From an uncultured Pseudomonadota bacterium (lineage in GTDB: Bacteria > Pseudomonadota > Alphaproteobacteria > RF32 > CAG-239): 64,000 nt of DNA. The notes beneath the pieces are model-generated. The model was not told where the DNA came from. It saw nothing but the letters and a program-made list of their open reading frames with translations, and searched no databases. Shown here piece by piece: positions 44,341 to 53,597 of this stretch. The position numbers and the translations under genes were made by a program. Positions within the stretch are counted from its first letter, which is position 1. Each line of letters opens with the position of its first letter. The DNA lies in assembly GCA_949286215.1 (NCBI GenBank), contig CASDYX010000006.1:1-64000 (forward strand), in the 5' to 3' direction.

Positions 44341-44916
44341 TTAGTGGCTGATACCGGAAAATCCCATAAAGGCCATGGAGAGCAATCCGGCCGTGATGAG
44401 CGCAATCGGTGCGCCTTGGAGAGCTTTGGGAATAGGATTGGCGGAAAGTCTTTCTCGTATGCTAGAAAACAGGACAATGGCTAAGGTAAAGCCCATGGCA
44501 TTGGCCAGATTATAGCAAACGGCTTCCATTAAGCTCATATTTTTTTGTACGGCTAAAATGGCAATACCCAGAACTGCGCAATTGGTGGTAATCAGCGGCA
44601 GGAAGATGCCTAATGCCTGATAGAGCATTGGTGAGGTTTTATGCAAGATGATTTCGACCATTTGCACCAATGAGGCTATGACCAAAATAAAAATGACGGT
44701 GGTCATAAAACTTAGGCCATTGGGTTGTAAAAGGTTGAAATATATTAAATGAGTAACTAACCCTGATAAGGTCATAACAAACATGACTGCACAACCCATA
44801 CCAAGTGCCGTTGATATTTTTTTGGAGACTCCTAAAAATGGGCAAATTCCTAAAAATTGTGATAAAACAATATTGTTTACAAAAATGGCGGCGATGAATA
44901 TCATTAAATAACTCAT
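44341..44916 (-). CDS. rnfA: Rnf complex membrane subunit A, 191 aa
   Basis: Six-helix inner-membrane subunit of the Rnf ferredoxin:NAD+ oxidoreductase. Typical blocks are FVNNIVLSQFLGICPFLGVS, NCAVLGIAIL and NLANAMGFTLAIVLF. RnfA and RnfE are inverted-topology paralogues that together hold a membrane [2Fe-2S] cluster via the conserved CPF and NCA cysteines seen here. Start at 44916 with GGAGAG in the rnfE 3' end. Last gene of the operon. Confidence 0.94.
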   Translation of the reverse strand: MSYLMIFIAAIFVNNIVLSQFLGICPFLGVSKKISTALGMGCAVMFVMTLSGLVTHLIYFNLLQPNGLSFMTTVIFILVIASLVQMVEIILHKTSPMLYQALGIFLPLITTNCAVLGIAILAVQKNMSLMEAVCYNLANAMGFTLAIVLFSSIRERLSANPIPKALQGAPIALITAGLLSMAFMGFSGISH

Positions 44917-44917
44917 T

Positions 44918-45511
44918 TTATTCTCTCCGTAACTTGTTAAACAGGACAATTAATCCGGCTAAGGCTAAAAATGCTCCCGGCGGCATGATAAACATCAGTA
45001 TGGGGTAGCCGTCTTCTCCGATGAATTGATACCCAAAGGCGGCCCCTGCCCCTAAAATTTCTCGAATGAGGCCCAAGGCAACCAGAGCAAGGGTAAATCC
45101 AATTCCCATTCCCAAAGCATCTAAAAGAGACTGAAAAACATTATTGTGAGCAGCAAAGGCTTCAGCTCGTCCCAGAATAATGCAGTTGACCACAATTAGC
45201 GGAATATAAATTCCTAAGGCTGCGTGTATGCTTGGAAAATAAGCCGTCATTAATAATTCTACAATGGTCACAAAGGAGGCAATAATTGTTATGTAGCACG
45301 GAATTCTAATCGTGGCGGGGATAAAGTTTTTTACCAAGGAAACGGCCGTGTTGGATAAAATGAGAACAAATAAGGTGGCTAACCCCATGCCCAGACCATT
45401 GAGAGCGGTGGTGGTGACGCCTAAGGTGGGGCACATGCCAAGCAACATTACCAAAGTCGGGTTTTCGCTTATTATACCTCGGGTCAGATTTTTATAGCTC
45501 GTTTGTTTCAT
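44918..45511 (-). CDS. rnfE: Rnf complex membrane subunit E, 197 aa
   Basis: Paralogue of RnfA with opposite topology. Blocks: NPTLVMLLGMCPTLGVTTTALNG (split here), FVTIVELLMTAYFPSIHAALG and VVNCIILGRAEAFA. Cys in GMCPTLG and VNCII are the cluster-ligand candidates. Three bases separate it from rnfG. Confidence 0.94.
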   Translation of the reverse strand: MKQTSYKNLTRGIISENPTLVMLLGMCPTLGVTTTALNGLGMGLATLFVLILSNTAVSLVKNFIPATIRIPCYITIIASFVTIVELLMTAYFPSIHAALGIYIPLIVVNCIILGRAEAFAAHNNVFQSLLDALGMGIGFTLALVALGLIREILGAGAAFGYQFIGEDGYPILMFIMPPGAFLALAGLIVLFNKLRRE

Positions 45512-45514
45512 TTC

Positions 45515-46093
45515 TTACATCCTTGTGCTGAATTTGTGGTAAGCATCATAGGCTTTTTGAATGGCATCAATAACTGCGCGTGAACTTATGGTGGCTGCCG
45601 TTACGGCATCTATTTCGCCGCCATCTTGCTTAACTTTAAAGGTTTTTTTCTTTGGCCTTATGCCTATAAATTGTTCACTAAACTTGGCATCGCTTACTTT
45701 GGAACCCAGACCAGGGGTTTCTTTGGAGCTGATGATTTGGTAGCCGCTGATTGTGCCATCTAAGAAAAAGCCGACAATTAATTCAATTTTTCCGCCAAAA
45801 GCCTTGTCGCTCGAGGTCTTTATGGCAACGGCTTTGATTTTACCATCTTTTCGGGCTGGATATAAAGTTAGTTGACCTTGATTATGTTTGCCGGGAATCA
45901 GCGTTCTTTCTTTGAATGGATTGTTGTTAAACTCTTCCAAAATGACACCGGAAATGGCGGCAAGTTCTTTATCATCGTTGGCTTTTTGAATTGGGGCTTT
46001 GGTTATTTCGTAAACAAAGCCTAATAAAGCTGCAGAACCGCAAGCAACTACCAACATTACAAAAATTAAACGTGTCAGAGATGTTGTTTTCAT
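45515..46093 (-). CDS. rnfG: Rnf complex flavoprotein subunit G, 192 aa
   Basis: Periplasm-facing subunit anchored by one N-terminal helix (LTRLIFVMLVVACGSAALLG), with an FMN_bind domain. FMN is normally attached by ApbE to a Thr in a S/T-G-A-T motif; here the corresponding segment is DAVTAATISSRAV, with Ala in place of Gly. SSKETPGLGSKVSDAKF is the conserved RnfG/NqrC block. Confidence 0.93.
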   Translation of the reverse strand: MKTTSLTRLIFVMLVVACGSAALLGFVYEITKAPIQKANDDKELAAISGVILEEFNNNPFKERTLIPGKHNQGQLTLYPARKDGKIKAVAIKTSSDKAFGGKIELIVGFFLDGTISGYQIISSKETPGLGSKVSDAKFSEQFIGIRPKKKTFKVKQDGGEIDAVTAATISSRAVIDAIQKAYDAYHKFSTRM

Positions 46094-46096
46094 GGC

Positions 46097-47095
46097 TTAT
46101 TTCCTTTTTGTGCCATAAACCCGTTGTGGGGTAAATTTATCTATTAGCGGGACAAAGGCGTTCATTATTAAGATTGCAAAAGAGACACCTTCGGGATAAG
46201 CACTGTAAAACCTTATGATATAGGTTAAAATACCGCAACCAACGGCAAATATGATTTGACCTTGGCGCGTCATGGGGCTGGTAACATAATCCGTTGCCAT
46301 AAAGAATGCCCCTAAAAGTAAGCCGCCGGATAAAATGTTGGTGATTGGTTCAAAGTGAATATTGTCGGTATTAAACCATGTAATGGCGGTGAGTATAAAA
46401 AATGTTGCAACATAGTAAAACGGAATATGCCAAGTTATGACACGGCGCAATAACATATATATTAATCCGATAAATAAAGCTAATGCGGATACTTCGCCAA
46501 TGCAGCCTCCCGTATCGCCTATGAGCATTTGCCAATAGTTAGGAAGTTCGGTTAAGGATACTTGTGAGGCTTTGATTGAAGCTGAACTTGAAACATCAAT
46601 GTGTTTTAGAATGCCCAGAGTGGTTGCCGATGTGACGGTATCCGTGTTCATAAAGTTTAGAAAATCAGGCTTGGGCCATTGTGTCATCTGTACGGGAAAA
46701 GAGATAAATAAGAAGACTCTGCCGACTAATGCCGGATTGAAGATGTTTTTGCCTAATCCGCCGAATGCCATTTTGGCAATGCCTATAGCCACAAAAGCGC
46801 CGATGAGTATCATCCAGGCAGGCATGGAGCTTGGAAGGTTAAAAGCTAATAAAACACCGGTGATGACAGCAGATAAATCGGAAGTGGTGTTTTGGGTCTT
46901 TAAGAGATAGCGTGTGATGAGATATTCAAACATTACGCAAGCGGCAACGGAAGTTAACAAAACACGCAAAGCATTAATCCCAAACATTAAAAGAGAGACT
47001 ATAATGGCAGGTGTTAGTGCAATTAAGACATCTCTCATCAGACTTTGAGTGGTGACGGGAGAGTTGATATGAGGCGTGGTTGATATTTTGAACAT
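46097..47095 (-). CDS. rnfD: Rnf complex membrane subunit D, 332 aa
   Basis: NqrB/RnfD-type membrane subunit with about nine or ten helices, proposed to form the ion-translocating channel. GGLGKNIFNPALVGRVFLFI and GGLLLGAFFMATDYVTSPMT (each a family block) are present. The covalent-FMN site is probably DTVTSATTLG, a variant of SGAT. ATG 47095 is chosen because the protein then begins KISTTPHINSPV, the usual RnfD N-terminus; the frame is open to 47215 over rnfC. Confidence 0.92.
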   Translation of the reverse strand: MFKISTTPHINSPVTTQSLMRDVLIALTPAIIVSLLMFGINALRVLLTSVAACVMFEYLITRYLLKTQNTTSDLSAVITGVLLAFNLPSSMPAWMILIGAFVAIGIAKMAFGGLGKNIFNPALVGRVFLFISFPVQMTQWPKPDFLNFMNTDTVTSATTLGILKHIDVSSSASIKASQVSLTELPNYWQMLIGDTGGCIGEVSALALFIGLIYMLLRRVITWHIPFYYVATFFILTAITWFNTDNIHFEPITNILSGGLLLGAFFMATDYVTSPMTRQGQIIFAVGCGILTYIIRFYSAYPEGVSFAILIMNAFVPLIDKFTPQRVYGTKRK

Positions 47096-47105
47096 CTTGG
47101 GAGTC

Positions 47106-48431
47106 CTATTTTTGTTTGTGTACTTCATATTTGCCAAGTTTGCAGTAGTCCAACAACGGAACTTTGGCCGGACAGGTATAGGCACAAGAACCGCATTCAA
47201 TGCAATCGGCCACATGGAGTGCTTTTAGTGGTGCGGTGTTGTTGCGTCTTAAATTTGAGGCTATGGCAAAAGGCATTAATCCAACCGGACAGACTTCGGC
47301 ACATTTACCGCAACGAATACAGCAACTTTCATCGGGTTTGGTGGCTTCTTGTGCCTGCAAAACCAATAATCCTCCGGTTTTTTTGTTTATTGGTGAGTGG
47401 AGGTTGGTGGCGGCTGTGCCCATCATTGGACCACCAAATAAGAGTTTGCTGATTTTTGATTTGTCGGTTTGGGCAAGGTCTAAAAGATATTCTGCCGGTG
47501 TGCCGATACGGGTGCGGTAGTTTCCGGCGGTGGTGATAGATGTATCTCCGCTAACGGTAACTATTCTTTCATATAAGGGTTTATGCTTCATAACTGCTTC
47601 ATAAACCGCAAAAACAGTTGCGACGTTTTGGACTACGCAGCCAACATCAATCGGTAATCGACCAGAGGGAACTTCCCTCCCCGTTATGGCGGTTATGAGT
47701 TGCTTTTCTCCGCCTTGGGGGTATTTGCTTTTACATACGGCGACATTGACACCAATGTAACGTTTGGTAATTTTGGTGATTTTTTCTATTGCCTGAGGCT
47801 TGTTCTCATCAATCGCAATAATGGCGTTTTGAATACCTAAGACTTTATTTAGAATTTTAGCTCCGATGACAATTTGTTCGGGCTTTTCTAACATTAAGGC
47901 GCCATCAGCTGTCAGGTATGGTTCGCACTCAATGCCGTTGATGATTAAATATTGGACGGATTTGTTTTCGGGTATGGAGGTCTTGATAGGTGTTGGAAAG
48001 CCTGCCCCGCCCATACCGACAATTCCGGCCGATTTAATAAGTTCTTTAATTTCTTCAAGCGATTGAGGAATGTCGTTATTGATTTCTTCTGAATTATCAA
48101 TACCTTCCTCATACTCATCTGCAGAGGTTTGAATGGTAATGACTTGTTCAGAATAACCGTTTTCGGCCTCAATTTCTTCAATTTTTTTGATTTCTCCGGC
48201 AACTGAGGAATGAACATTGGCCGATATTCCTTCGTTTGCTTTTGCCAATAAGGTACCAATTTTTACCTTATCGCCCACATTGACAATAATTTGAGCTGGA
48301 GTGCCGATATGTTGTTTTACGGGAATATAGACCAGCGGTGGAACGCCAGCCTCTTGTATCGGTGATAATGCCGAAATCTTATGTTTGTTGAGATGAATTC
48401 CTCCAAGTGAAAAGGTTTTCTTATTGCACAT
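47106..48431 (-). CDS. rnfC: Rnf complex subunit C, NADH-side flavoprotein, 441 aa
   Basis: Soluble subunit that binds NAD(H) and FMN, related to complex I NuoF. The N-terminal barrel-sandwich region (GGIHLNKHKISAL...), the nucleotide-binding GMGGAGFPTPIK and GGEKQLI are visible. Two [4Fe-4S] motifs follow: CIRCGKCAEVCPVG and CIECGSCAYTCPA. The C-terminal extension is short. Start overlaps the end of rnfB by 11 bases. Confidence 0.95.
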   Translation of the reverse strand: MCNKKTFSLGGIHLNKHKISALSPIQEAGVPPLVYIPVKQHIGTPAQIIVNVGDKVKIGTLLAKANEGISANVHSSVAGEIKKIEEIEAENGYSEQVITIQTSADEYEEGIDNSEEINNDIPQSLEEIKELIKSAGIVGMGGAGFPTPIKTSIPENKSVQYLIINGIECEPYLTADGALMLEKPEQIVIGAKILNKVLGIQNAIIAIDENKPQAIEKITKITKRYIGVNVAVCKSKYPQGGEKQLITAITGREVPSGRLPIDVGCVVQNVATVFAVYEAVMKHKPLYERIVTVSGDTSITTAGNYRTRIGTPAEYLLDLAQTDKSKISKLLFGGPMMGTAATNLHSPINKKTGGLLVLQAQEATKPDESCCIRCGKCAEVCPVGLMPFAIASNLRRNNTAPLKALHVADCIECGSCAYTCPAKVPLLDYCKLGKYEVHKQK

Positions 48432-49269
48432 TTTTCTTCTCCCTTTTGACTTGTGTTTGATAAATAATGGCGCCTGTCGGGCAAGTTTCTTTAAGCTTTT
48501 GACCGAATTCTTGCGGAGATATGGAGCTTGGAATATCAGAAAGATTATTCTCTATGGTGATTTCAGGACAAATTAAAGCGCATTTTTTGCAGGCAATACA
48601 TGCGTTTTTACAGTTTTTGCGCGCTACAGCGCCTTTTTGTTTGTTTTTGCAGGCAACGTAAACTTGCTGATTGTTTTCACTAATGGAGCGAATCTCAAAC
48701 AAATGGCGGGGGCAGATATTGACACAAGCACCGCATGAGGTGCACTTATTGGCATCAACAATCGGTAAGCCGGTGTCTTTATCAATGCTTAGGGCGCCAA
48801 ATTGGCATACACTGACACAATCGCCAAAACGCAAACATCCATCAGGGCATTCTGATTCGCCGACAGTTGTGAGATGTGCAACGCGACAGTTTTTTAAGCC
48901 TTCGTAGTTGATTTTTTGAGGAGCGGCTTGACAGCTTCCATTGCAATGCAAAACCGCACAGGTTTCTTTTCTGGCTTGTGCATTGTAGCCTAAAATGCGG
49001 CTGACTTTTTGCATAACGTCAGATTTTCCGACAGGACAATACAGGGTAGAAAAATTTGTCGGTGTAGAGTGTGCGCAAGCTCTGGCAAAATCTCGGCATC
49101 CGGCAAAACCACACCCGCCACAATTGGCTTGTGGAAGAACAGCGTCTATTTGGTCTTCTTTTACATCTGTTGGAATGGAGAATTTTTTAGCCGTTATGTG
49201 GAGCAAAATCGCAGAACACAAAGCTATTCCTCCGATAATTAAGATATTCAACCAAAATATATCCGACAT
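48421..49269 (-). CDS. rnfB: Rnf complex ferredoxin-type subunit B, 282 aa
   Basis: N-terminal membrane helix (WLNILIIGGIALCSAILLHI), then the Fe-S domain with ANCGGCGFAGCRDFARAC, a cysteine-rich middle region (CPDGCLRFGDCVSVC) and two ferredoxin-type [4Fe-4S] motifs, CTSCGACVNICP and CIACKKCALICP. This is the longer RnfB type with extra clusters, as in bacteria using ferredoxin. ATG 49269 has AAAGGAAAAG upstream. Confidence 0.94.
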   Translation of the reverse strand: MSDIFWLNILIIGGIALCSAILLHITAKKFSIPTDVKEDQIDAVLPQANCGGCGFAGCRDFARACAHSTPTNFSTLYCPVGKSDVMQKVSRILGYNAQARKETCAVLHCNGSCQAAPQKINYEGLKNCRVAHLTTVGESECPDGCLRFGDCVSVCQFGALSIDKDTGLPIVDANKCTSCGACVNICPRHLFEIRSISENNQQVYVACKNKQKGAVARKNCKNACIACKKCALICPEITIENNLSDIPSSISPQEFGQKLKETCPTGAIIYQTQVKREKKNVQ

Positions 49270-49351
49270 GTTTCTTTTCCTTTTATTAAACTGGGCGCAG
49301 TTTAGCATATTTGCCTGAAAGCAAAAGTTTTTTTGCCGTTTACTCCCCAAG

Positions 49352-49768
49352 TTATTCCGGAGAGATGCTTATTGTGAAAAGTTTGTTGGCTTTTTTTTGC
49401 AATAAAAACAATAAAATGTAGTACGCAGCAACACTGCTTAAAGCTATCATGGTTGAAAAACTTTCGGATTGATGAAAGATTTTTAAGCTTAAGATAAGGC
49501 TCAGAAGCAATACGCCTAACGGAACGGCAAAACCTAGTGACAAGGCCCATACACTTTGTGTGGCGGAGAGGCGTAACTTAACTTTTTGTCCGATATTTGC
49601 CTTAAAATTTGAAGGCAATGGCAAAGTTAAGATTTTTTCCTGACAATGGTTTAAGGCACAGTTTGCTTTGTGTTGGCAGCCATGGCAACTCGTTGTTTGT
49701 TGGATTTTTACACAAATCTCTTGGTCTTTAATTTGGGTGATTATTCCTGTTTTTTCAATATCAGGCAA
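49352..49768 (-). CDS. rseC: RseC/MucC family membrane protein (SoxR-reducing system), 138 aa
   Basis: N-terminal soluble part with four Cys (TSCHGCQHKANCALNHC) and two central helices (ALSLGFAVPLGVLLLSLIL, IALSSVAAYYILLFLLQ), the RseC layout. RseC proteins accompany Rnf/Rsx complexes in SoxR reduction in enterics and occur in rnf operons elsewhere. It abuts apbE with no gap. 82 bases separate it from rnfB. Confidence 0.9.
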   Translation of the reverse strand: MPDIEKTGIITQIKDQEICVKIQQTTSCHGCQHKANCALNHCQEKILTLPLPSNFKANIGQKVKLRLSATQSVWALSLGFAVPLGVLLLSLILSLKIFHQSESFSTMIALSSVAAYYILLFLLQKKANKLFTISISPE

Positions 49769-50794
49769 TTATTCCTCCAATTCCTTTTGCGCTTTGTTGG
49801 AAAGAAGAGCTTTGAACTTGTTGCCGTCTTCTCGGACAAACAAAATAACAAAGAGATTGTTGTCATTGGCAAATTTGAGACCTTGCTTTTCACCCATTGC
49901 CATAATGGCGGTTGCTAAAGCATCTGCCGTTGTGCAATTTTTGTGAAATACAGTGGCAGAGGCTAACGAATGCTCTACCGGATAACCGGTTTTGGGAGAA
50001 ATGGTATGAGAATAACGCTTATTATTATAGTAAAAGAAATTGCGATAATCTCCCGATGTGGCAACAGCATAGTTTTTCAGTGGGACAATATAAGCGTTTT
50101 CATTGGTTTGGGTGTTGGGTTTGACAACGGCAACGTTCCAGCCTTTGCTTTCTTTGTTGCGGTCGCCTTTGGCTTTAACCTCTCCGCCGATTTCAACGAC
50201 ATAATCCGTATAGCCGTTTTTTTCCAAAAGTGTGGCAATGCGGTCAACGCCATAACCTTTGGCAATGGCTGATAAATTTATCTTGGTTTCTGGATTGGTC
50301 TTTTTAACGCGGGTGAAATTGTTACTGAACCGAATTTTATCAAAGCCTGTGGTCTTTAGAGTGTCTTTAATGAGCTTATCATCAGGCGTCTTTTGCGTTC
50401 CTTTACTGGTGCCAAAGCCCCATAAGTCAACCAAACGGCCAACTGTTGGGTCAAAATAGCCGTTGCTTTCGTTATAGACATTATAGGCGGTTTTCATAAC
50501 GGCTGACATTTCTGGTGAAAGCTCAATCCATTCGCCCGTGTCATCGCGGTTAATAAGGCTGATTTCCGAATTGGCTTCAAAAACGGACATTTCTTCGTTT
50601 ATGCGTTGCAGTTCTTTCTTAATGCTATTATGCAAAAGATTATTCTCTTTGGGAGAGCGAATCTTAATGCGATAATAGGTATTCATTGTCTCTCCCGACA
50701 TGAGCTGATATGGCTGTCTGGAAAAGGTGTAATAAAAGAATATTGTAACGCCTAAAAGCAAGAAAAATGAGTATTTGAGTAATTTGGATTTCAC
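49769..50794 (-). CDS. apbE: FAD:protein FMN transferase ApbE, 341 aa
   Basis: Periplasmic, Mg2+-dependent flavin transferase that attaches FMN to Thr of RnfG and RnfD. N-terminal anchor helix (LKYSFFLLLGVTIFFYYTF). Family blocks: MSGETMNTYYRIKI, NLSAIAKGYGVDRIA (FAD binding), VEIGGEVKAKGD, AVATSGDYRNFF, RYSHTISPKTGYPVEHSLAS and TADALATAIMAMG. First gene of the operon, so the maturation factor is made with its targets. Confidence 0.95.
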   Translation of the reverse strand: MKSKLLKYSFFLLLGVTIFFYYTFSRQPYQLMSGETMNTYYRIKIRSPKENNLLHNSIKKELQRINEEMSVFEANSEISLINRDDTGEWIELSPEMSAVMKTAYNVYNESNGYFDPTVGRLVDLWGFGTSKGTQKTPDDKLIKDTLKTTGFDKIRFSNNFTRVKKTNPETKINLSAIAKGYGVDRIATLLEKNGYTDYVVEIGGEVKAKGDRNKESKGWNVAVVKPNTQTNENAYIVPLKNYAVATSGDYRNFFYYNNKRYSHTISPKTGYPVEHSLASATVFHKNCTTADALATAIMAMGEKQGLKFANDNNLFVILFVREDGNKFKALLSNKAQKELEE

Positions 50795-50905
50795 GGCTAA
50801 CCTCTTTTATAGCTTGATAACTCTTTTTCGGGGTTTTACTTTAAATGAAAACTATCTTAACATATATAGTGTTCATTCCGTTTCATTTTGCGAAAGGTCA
50901 AAGTT

Positions 50906-51625
50906 ATGTTTGAGAAAGTAAAAAACCTTACTAATAACCAGAAATTTAAATCTCTTAGCGCTAAAATCAAGGATATTTTTATTAATTGTCGCGATTTGTG
51001 TAAAAAACTTTATCATTGGTTCTATCAAGGTATTGATAAATCGGGTAAGTCGTTACACAAAATCGGGGTATCTGCCAATGTGGTTTCGGTTATGGGGTTT
51101 GTTATCGGATTATCGGCAATTAACTTCTTGGCTATGGGAATGTTTGGTTATGCGTTGTTTTGTATCTTACTGAACCGCTTTTTTGATGCTTTGGATGGTG
51201 CAATTGCTAAATATGCCGGCGTAAGTGCTTTCGGCGTATTTTTAGATGCTGCTTTGGACTATATTTTTTATGCCGGTGTAATCTTGGGATTTGCTTTAGC
51301 TAATCCGGCTCAAAATGCCGTTGCTGCCGCTTTCCTTATGTTTGGCTTTATGGCTGCTGCCGCTACTTTGTTGTCTTATGGTGTGATTGCTTATCGCTAT
51401 AATGCGCCACAACAGGCAGAAGTTAAGCAATCTCCTTTTTATTTGGGTGGTTTTGCTCAAGGTGCCGAAGTTATAGTGGCTTTCATTATCTTATGTTTGG
51501 TTCCGGGATGGTTTTTGCCGATTGCAATTATTTTGGGATGTTTGTCTTTTGTTAAGGCTTTGAGTGTGATTGCTACGGCTTATTATAATTTTGTGATTGC
51601 TCCTCGTAAGACATCTAAAAAATAA
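50906..51625 (+). CDS. CDP-alcohol phosphatidyltransferase family protein, 239 aa
   Basis: Integral membrane enzyme of phospholipid head-group synthesis. The signature D-x2-D-G-x2-A-R-x8-G-x3-D-x3-D appears as DALDGAIAKYAGVSAFGVFLD plus AALDY split over the motif, with Lys replacing the usual Arg. About six helices follow a ~40-residue basic N-terminal region. Head group (glycerophosphate, serine, inositol) not assignable. ATG 50906, with GAAAGG upstream, preferred over TTG 50888. Nine bases before the DsbD gene, probably one transcript, divergent from apbE. Confidence 0.88.
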   Translation: MFEKVKNLTNNQKFKSLSAKIKDIFINCRDLCKKLYHWFYQGIDKSGKSLHKIGVSANVVSVMGFVIGLSAINFLAMGMFGYALFCILLNRFFDALDGAIAKYAGVSAFGVFLDAALDYIFYAGVILGFALANPAQNAVAAAFLMFGFMAAAATLLSYGVIAYRYNAPQQAEVKQSPFYLGGFAQGAEVIVAFIILCLVPGWFLPIAIILGCLSFVKALSVIATAYYNFVIAPRKTSKK

Positions 51626-51634
51626 GGAGCTAAT

Positions 51635-53554
51635 TTGCACAAATTTCTCAATATTTTATGCCTTTTGCTTATAGCGGCTCTGTTTTTGCCAAAGCAGAGC
51701 CTTGCTTTGAGTGCAAAAGCACAAACCAATAAGGTAAAAGTGGAAGTTTTACCTGCCTTTTCGCAACTGCAAAAAAATGCTCCGTTGGATATTTTGGTTA
51801 AGGTTACGCCGCAGAAAGGATGGCATATTTATTGGGATAATCCGGGAGATGCCGGCTTGGCAACCCAAATTTCTTGGAAATTACCAAAAGATATGAAAAT
51901 TCAGGAATTGGGACATAGTGCGCCAAAAAAATATGATGCAGATGGTTTGGTCTTGTATGGTTATGGCGAAAGTGCTTATTGGAAATATCGCTTAACAACA
52001 ACGACTTGGGATAAGAATTTAACGGAACTTTTGCTGCAAGCAAAAGTTTCGTGGTTGGCTTGTCGAGAGGAATGTGTGCCGGAAACGGTTTTGGTCGATT
52101 TGGTACTTCCTCTACAAAATAATCGAGATGAACGACACCCTTCACAAATTTGGCAAGATGAAGCTTTTAGGGCTGAAAATACTTTTCCTCTAAAGTGGAA
52201 GGGTAAAAGTTTCTTTGATGTTCAAGGCAGTAAGCTAATTTTGAACTTGGAAAGTCAGCATAAAGGTTTGTTTAATCAGGCTGAAAATGTATGGTTTATT
52301 CCTGCTCAAAGAGACAAAATTGATAATATTGCCATTCCTCAATTGGGGCAAGATGGACAAGGAAATTATTCTTTGGAAATTCCATTGACAGATTCCTCCT
52401 TAGAGGTGCTTTCCGGTGTGTTGTTGATTGAAAATGCTCATCAAAAACGAGCTTTCGAGCTTAACCCGATTTATCACTCTGGATTAAAGTCTTTACCCGG
52501 TATTGGAGAAAGTGGAGAAGAAAGTTTTCTTTGGGTATTGATTATGGCTTTTGTCGGAGGAATTGTGCTTAATTTTATGCCTTGTATCTTCCCTATCCTC
52601 TCTATTAAAGCCATTGCTTTGGTTCAAGGGGCTTATAATCAAAGACGTGCAAGAATTGAAGCCATATTTTATGTGTTGGGTGTGGTGGTTTGTTTTGTGA
52701 TTATGGCCAGTTTGCTTATCTTATTGCGCTTACAAGGAGAGTATATCGGTTGGGGTTTCCAATTACAATCACCCGTTTTTGTGGCTTGTATGATTGTGGT
52801 GTTCTTTATTGTGTTCTTAATGTTGCTTGATCTCGTTAATCTTAAAAATCCTTTTGCCAATAAAGTTGGACGTATCTCTTTTGCTAAGCAAAAACTTAAT
52901 GCTTTCTTTACGGGATTATTTGCCGTACTCATAGCCAGCCCTTGTACGGCGCCTTTTATGGGAATTGCCATTGGTTATACCTTAGCTAAGCCGATTTATG
53001 TTTATTATCCGATTTTTGTGGCTTTGAGCCTTGGATATGCCCTGCCCTTTGCCTTGATTGCTTTTTTTCCTAGAGTTTTGCTGAGAATTTTACCCAAACC
53101 CGGAAAATGGATGAGTGTGTTGAAGAAAATTTTTGCCATTCCTGTGTTGTTGACGTGTTTTTGGTTGGCTTGGGTCTTGTGGCATTTGATTAATGTTAAT
53201 CAAAATTCAGAAAATAATGTGATTTGGCAAGAGTATAATGCTCAAAAAGTCTCAGCTGCCGTTCAAAACGGCAATGCCGTCTTTATTGATTTTACGGCCA
53301 AGTGGTGTATCACTTGTTTGGCTAATGAAAAGATGGCTCTTGAAACAAAAGAGTTTGCGGATTTGGTAAAAGCAAAAAATATTCAGCTGTTTAAGGCTGA
53401 TTGGACCTCTAAGAGCCCGGAAATCGCCGATGCCTTGGCAAAATTTGGGCGTAACAGTGTTCCTTTGTATGTCTATTATCCGTCAGGAAAACATTATGTT
53501 TTGTTGCCACAGTTGTTGACGCCCGGAATAATTAGAGATGCTCTTCAGCCATAA
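51635..53554 (+). CDS. dsbD: Protein-disulfide reductase DsbD/ScsB family, 639 aa
   Basis: Carries electrons from cytoplasmic thioredoxin to periplasmic disulfides. Three-module layout: signal peptide, N-terminal periplasmic domain with LACREECVPE (as in ScsB-type proteins), an eight-helix core with FMPCIFPILSIK and ASPCTAPFMG (transmembrane redox Cys pair), and a C-terminal thioredoxin-like domain with TAKWCITCLANEK. TTG start at 51635 behind AAGGAGC. Followed by its terminator. Confidence 0.92.
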   Translation: MHKFLNILCLLLIAALFLPKQSLALSAKAQTNKVKVEVLPAFSQLQKNAPLDILVKVTPQKGWHIYWDNPGDAGLATQISWKLPKDMKIQELGHSAPKKYDADGLVLYGYGESAYWKYRLTTTTWDKNLTELLLQAKVSWLACREECVPETVLVDLVLPLQNNRDERHPSQIWQDEAFRAENTFPLKWKGKSFFDVQGSKLILNLESQHKGLFNQAENVWFIPAQRDKIDNIAIPQLGQDGQGNYSLEIPLTDSSLEVLSGVLLIENAHQKRAFELNPIYHSGLKSLPGIGESGEESFLWVLIMAFVGGIVLNFMPCIFPILSIKAIALVQGAYNQRRARIEAIFYVLGVVVCFVIMASLLILLRLQGEYIGWGFQLQSPVFVACMIVVFFIVFLMLLDLVNLKNPFANKVGRISFAKQKLNAFFTGLFAVLIASPCTAPFMGIAIGYTLAKPIYVYYPIFVALSLGYALPFALIAFFPRVLLRILPKPGKWMSVLKKIFAIPVLLTCFWLAWVLWHLINVNQNSENNVIWQEYNAQKVSAAVQNGNAVFIDFTAKWCITCLANEKMALETKEFADLVKAKNIQLFKADWTSKSPEIADALAKFGRNSVPLYVYYPSGKHYVLLPQLLTPGIIRDALQP

Positions 53555-53584
53555 AAAAAAGGCGTCTTTGCAGACGCCTTTTTT
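53553..53584. terminator. Bidirectional terminator
   Basis: AAAAAAAAGGCGTCT/AGACGCCTTTTTT with loop TTGC, overlapping the dsbD stop; serves also the convergent AsmA-like gene. Confidence 0.88.
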
Positions 53585-53597
53585 GTCTTTTGATATT

